Origin: Clostridiaceae bacterium | Lineage (GTDB): Bacteria; Bacillota_A; Clostridia; Clostridiales; Clostridiaceae | Assembly (NCBI GenBank): GCA_029256485.1 | Contig: JAQSXU010000029.1 | Span: 1-36,976, forward strand | Direction: 5' to 3' | Length of the DNA stretch: 36,976 nucleotides | Shown here: positions 33,999 to 36,976 of the stretch, in pieces | How positions within the stretch are numbered: position 1 is the first letter of the stretch | Layout: every line of letters begins with the position of its first letter | Position numbers and translations under genes: made by a program | The notes under the pieces: model-generated | What the model was told of the DNA's origin: nothing | Seen by the model: only the letters and a program-made list of their open reading frames with translations | The model's database searches: none

Positions 33999-34134
33999 CA
34001 ATGTTACCCCCTTTTCCAATAAACAATTCATATTTTTTGCTATATGAATATTTATATTTCTATACCTTAAACTTGCTAAAATACAGCCTCTCAAATCCCA
34101 TATTTAATTATAATTAGAATTTCATGTCTTTCAT

Positions 34135-34152
34135 ATGGTATTAAAGTACCAT
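34135..34152. promoter_or_regulatory. Inverted repeat in the divergent regulator promoter region
   Basis: ATGGTA (34135-34140) and TACCAT (34147-34152), separated by six bases, lie in the region between the two divergent regulator genes. This could be an operator for auto- or cross-regulation. It differs from the ACAT-N4-ATGT element. I could not place a convincing -35/-10 pair. Confidence 0.3.
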
Positions 34153-34322
34153 TTTTTTCTATACTTAACAAAAAACTTTAAGAAAATAATACAAAAAGTA
34201 ATACTATATGATAAAATTTTTATAGTAACATTGACTTATTTTAGGTAAATATTCCAAAAGGTATTTTGATTCAAATATAAAATAAATTTCAATTTATATT
34301 AAAGAAGAGGGGCTTATTTTTA

Positions 34323-36824
34323 ATGAAAAACAATACATTCAGACCTAAATTATTACATAGAACCCGTATTCAAAAACAATTAAATGGGGCTTTAGAAGTT
34401 CCACTATTTCTTATAACAGCGGCTATGGGCTATGGCAAAACAACAACTGTAAGGTATTTTCTTAAAATTCATAAAGATTTAAGAACTATTTGGTTTCCTT
34501 TAAGTACAGATGAAACTGATAAAGGATGGATGTGGCAGAAATTTTGTCAAGTAATTAGTGAACATTCTTCTGAAATTGCTGACATATTACATGAATATGG
34601 ACTCCCTGGATCTTATAAAGAAGCTGAACATCTTATTTTAAATATTAAAGATAAAATAACACATCCTATACTTCTTATTATTGATGACTACCATGAAAAT
34701 AGAAGCCATGAATTTAATCAGCTGCTTATTGCCTTTGCAAATGGTAATATTACTAATTTTCACATAATTATACTCAGTAGAACTGTTCCCGATATTCCAG
34801 TGACAGAGCTTGAGCTTAAAGGTCTATGTAAAACCTGTTCTCAAGATGACTTAGAATTTACCTTTGCTGAAATTAATGATTTATTTAAATTAAACAGTTT
34901 TCACCTAACTATAAATGAAAAAGAATTAATTTATAAAAATACAGAAGGTTGGACATCAGCTATTTACCTTACGCTACTTAACTATTCAGAAACTAAGAGT
35001 ATTGGTATAGATTTTAATATGACAAGGCTAATGAAGACAGCTGTGTTTGACAAACTTCCAAAGGGAACTCAAACTGTTTTATTAAAACTTTCTGTTTTTG
35101 AGAGTTTCACCTTAGAGGCTGCTATCTATGTTACAGAAAATAAAAATGCTGGAAGGCTTATATATGAGCTTTTAGTAAATAATTGTTTTTTACGTTTTGA
35201 TAATAAACATAATCTATACACTATTCATTCTATTTTTAGAGATCTTCTACAAGAAATTGTAGAAATTACTACTATAGATAAAAGAAGCCTATTTTCAAAA
35301 TATGCAGATTGGTGCTTTGAAAAAGATAAAGTTATCGAAGCTATTGAACTATACACTAAAGCTAAAAATCATGAAAAAATTCTTGATATATTTGAACTTC
35401 ATGGTTCTACTGAACTTATTGATTTAGCTCCTAAAACCATTGAAACTGCTTTTGAGGTCATGGATATTTCCTTAAAGTTATCTCGTCCTATTCCATATAT
35501 CACTTTTATATTCTCATATCTTATTGTTGAAAGTGGAGAAAATGGGTACAAATTATTGACGGAAGCCAAAACTATTTATGAAAATGATAAGAATTTGCAA
35601 AATAAAAATGAAATTTTAGGTGAAATTGCCCTTATTGAAAGTTTTATATATTTTAATGATATGAGATTAATGAGAGAACAACATAAAAAAGCCTATGAAC
35701 TACTTAATGGAAAAAAATCACGAATACTATGTGCTCAAACGATGTATTCCTTTGGGTCTCCAAGCCTGCTTTATTTATATCATAAAGAAGCTGGAGCTTT
35801 AAAAGCACTAATTAAATATACTTCAGGCTCAAGAATGAACTATTATGAATATCTTTCTCATGGGAATGGTGCTGGCTCTAAATATATCCTTCAAGCTGAA
35901 TATCACCTTGAAATTGGAGAGCTAAAGAGAGCTGAATATTATGCCTACAAGGGAATATTTACAGCAAAAACTTATGACCAGTTATCTATTATCATATGTG
36001 GAAATCTATGCCTTGCACGAAGTGCTACTTTAAAAGGACAAGTAAATACAGCTTTTTATATTCTCGATGAATTGGAAAAAAGGATTAAAAGTGAAAAAAA
36101 TCCTTATCTGTATAACACCCTGGAAATAGCCCTTGGAATAGTTTATGCAAACCTTGGAATGCTATCAAAGATTCCTTCTAAATTAACTACGGATGATATA
36201 TCAAGTTTTAAAAAGGTGTACAGCCAAAGATTAGGTATTGCCTGCATTGTAGTCGGTAAAAGTGCACTTCTTCGAGAAAGTTATATTGAATTAGAAGTAA
36301 TTGTTGAAACAATTCAGGAATTTTGCAAAAATCATAACAATATAATTGGGCTAATCTATGCTGGGATATTTTCATCAATTGCAAAATATAAGCTTTATGG
36401 AATAAGCCAAGCCATGAAGGAGTTCAAGAAAACTATTAAAATGGCTGAAGCTGATAACATAATAGCACCCTTTGCAGAAAGTATGCCCATGCTCTCAATT
36501 CTTTTTAAAGAATTCCAAAAGCGGGATACTATAGACGAATATAGTAAATGGATAAAAAAAGTTTTTAATTTAAGCCAGAAATTCACTAAAGTTTATGAAG
36601 AACTAAATAAAAATAGTGAAACTATATCTATCACAAAAAGAGAAGAGAAAGTTCTTGATTTACTGCAAAATGGCTATAAACAATCGGAAATTGCAGAAAA
36701 ACTATGCATTTCACCAAATACTGTAAAAAGGCATCTTCAAAATATATATTTAAAATTAGGTGTAAATAATAAAACTTCAGCATTAAAGAAATTAGAAGAT
36801 ATTAGATTAAAGGTTTATGACTAA
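34323..36824 (+). CDS. MalT/LuxR-type STAND transcriptional regulator 2
   Basis: An 833-residue paralogue of the divergent regulator. Walker A is AAMGYGKTTT (33-42), Walker B-like ILLIIDDYHE (about 116-125), followed by a long helical-repeat sensor region. A C-terminal LuxR-type helix-turn-helix spans about 768-833 (ITKREEKVLDLLQNGYKQSE, IAEKLCISPNTVKRHLQNIY). The segment IIGLIYAGIFSSIAKYKLYG, with a following DNIIAPFAE, matches IIGLVYVHIYDAAAAYKLKE and DNIIMPFVE of the other protein, so the pair arose by duplication. The ATG follows GAGGGG about ten bases upstream. It is the only plus-strand gene in the window. The recognition helices differ (SPNTVKRHLQN versus SINTVRYHLKN), so the two may bind related but distinct sites. 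Confidence 0.85.
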   Translation: MKNNTFRPKLLHRTRIQKQLNGALEVPLFLITAAMGYGKTTTVRYFLKIHKDLRTIWFPLSTDETDKGWMWQKFCQVISEHSSEIADILHEYGLPGSYKEAEHLILNIKDKITHPILLIIDDYHENRSHEFNQLLIAFANGNITNFHIIILSRTVPDIPVTELELKGLCKTCSQDDLEFTFAEINDLFKLNSFHLTINEKELIYKNTEGWTSAIYLTLLNYSETKSIGIDFNMTRLMKTAVFDKLPKGTQTVLLKLSVFESFTLEAAIYVTENKNAGRLIYELLVNNCFLRFDNKHNLYTIHSIFRDLLQEIVEITTIDKRSLFSKYADWCFEKDKVIEAIELYTKAKNHEKILDIFELHGSTELIDLAPKTIETAFEVMDISLKLSRPIPYITFIFSYLIVESGENGYKLLTEAKTIYENDKNLQNKNEILGEIALIESFIYFNDMRLMREQHKKAYELLNGKKSRILCAQTMYSFGSPSLLYLYHKEAGALKALIKYTSGSRMNYYEYLSHGNGAGSKYILQAEYHLEIGELKRAEYYAYKGIFTAKTYDQLSIIICGNLCLARSATLKGQVNTAFYILDELEKRIKSEKNPYLYNTLEIALGIVYANLGMLSKIPSKLTTDDISSFKKVYSQRLGIACIVVGKSALLRESYIELEVIVETIQEFCKNHNNIIGLIYAGIFSSIAKYKLYGISQAMKEFKKTIKMAEADNIIAPFAESMPMLSILFKEFQKRDTIDEYSKWIKKVFNLSQKFTKVYEELNKNSETISITKREEKVLDLLQNGYKQSEIAEKLCISPNTVKRHLQNIYLKLGVNNKTSALKKLEDIRLKVYD

Positions 36825-36854
36825 GCATATATTAACTTATACTTTCCTAGACAT

Positions 36855-36900
36855 CAAAAAAAGAATGATCTACTAGAGTGAATAGATCATTCTAAATACT
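36855..36900 (-). repeat. Right copy of the 46-bp hairpin direct repeat
   Basis: Matches 960-1005 at 43 of 46 bases and in the same orientation. It contains the same 10-bp stem (36863-36872 with 36883-36892) and seven T residues on the minus strand, so it would terminate transcription entering from the right of the window, not that of the plus-strand regulator gene ending at 36824. Confidence 0.75.
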
Positions 36901-36932
36901 GGTTATATATTTTTTATAAGGGTAAATGATAA

Positions 36933-36969
36933 ATAATTATCTTATACATTTATAATATAAGATAATTAT
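36933..36969. other. Long AT-rich inverted repeat at the right edge
   Basis: A perfect 14-bp inverted repeat, arms 36933-36946 and 36956-36969, with a 9-base loop (core TTATCTTATA / TATAAGATAA). No T-run follows on the plus strand. It may be an operator or hairpin belonging to a gene beyond the window. Confidence 0.4.
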
Positions 36970-36976
36970 GTCATTA

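Noticed and set aside
33559..34047. Plus-strand open frame of 162 codons opposite regulator 1
   Set aside because: Antisense to the conserved NTPase domain; Ser/Leu/Phe-rich shadow composition and no SD.
34231..34271. Housekeeping promoter for regulator 2 starting at TTGACT (34231)
   Set aside because: No -10-like hexamer is found at the proper 16-18 base spacing.
960..36900. Hairpin repeats as terminal inverted repeats of a transposon
   Set aside because: The two copies are direct, not inverted, each is an internal palindrome with a T-run, and no transposase lies between them.

Overview
The window is very AT-rich and its genes start with strong GGAGG-type ribosome-binding sites, often ahead of GTG or TTG codons. 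This suggests a low-GC Firmicute, most likely Clostridium or a close relative (inference from composition and protein style). No rRNA, tRNA, transposase, integrase or CRISPR array is visible.

Most of the window (about 1.0-31.7 kb, all on the minus strand) is a contractile injection system (CIS) of the phage-tail-like, extracellular-CIS (eCIS) lineage. Read in the direction of transcription, it has three apparent transcription units. (i) A tandem AAA+ ATPase (31701-29479). (ii) A two-gene unit (29274-28215) with a small nucleotidyltransferase-fold protein carrying a disordered leader, a good candidate for cargo toxin, plus a partner of unknown function. (iii) A structural operon of about 26.6 kb (27615-1004): sheath, tube, a tail-assembly-chaperone pair joined by an apparent programmed -1 frameshift, a second tube protein, a giant Asn-rich repetitive protein that is probably the tape measure, a LysM-like tube/baseplate adaptor, gpD-like hub, gpV-like spike, gp25, two baseplate-J wedge proteins, a gpI-like protein, an eCIS-type baseplate accessory protein, two membrane-anchored proteins (one with MORN repeats), the DUF4255 tail terminator, a beta-rich protein, a DUF4280 PAAR-like tip, and a four-TM sensor with a degenerate cyclase domain. 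The order from sheath to gpI follows that of P2/Mu-like myophage tails. The ATPase, DUF4255 and DUF4280 genes are typical of eCIS.

A shared inverted repeat, ACAT-N4-ATGT, lies upstream of all three units, at or near the -35 position of a candidate -10 box. To the right, two divergently transcribed MalT/LuxR-type STAND regulators (33998-31776 minus; 34323-36824 plus) are the obvious candidates to control it. No receptor-binding fibre gene is visible. With the membrane-anchored accessory proteins and the membrane sensor, this fits a cell-associated or intracellular CIS better than a released, fibre-targeted one (inference).

At the left edge are a Fic-family protein whose catalytic His is replaced by Gln, and the fragment of a second Fic gene with a canonical motif. 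A 46-bp hairpin-containing sequence occurs in direct orientation at both ends of the window (960-1005 and 36855-36900, 43/46 identical), bracketing the whole CIS and regulator block.
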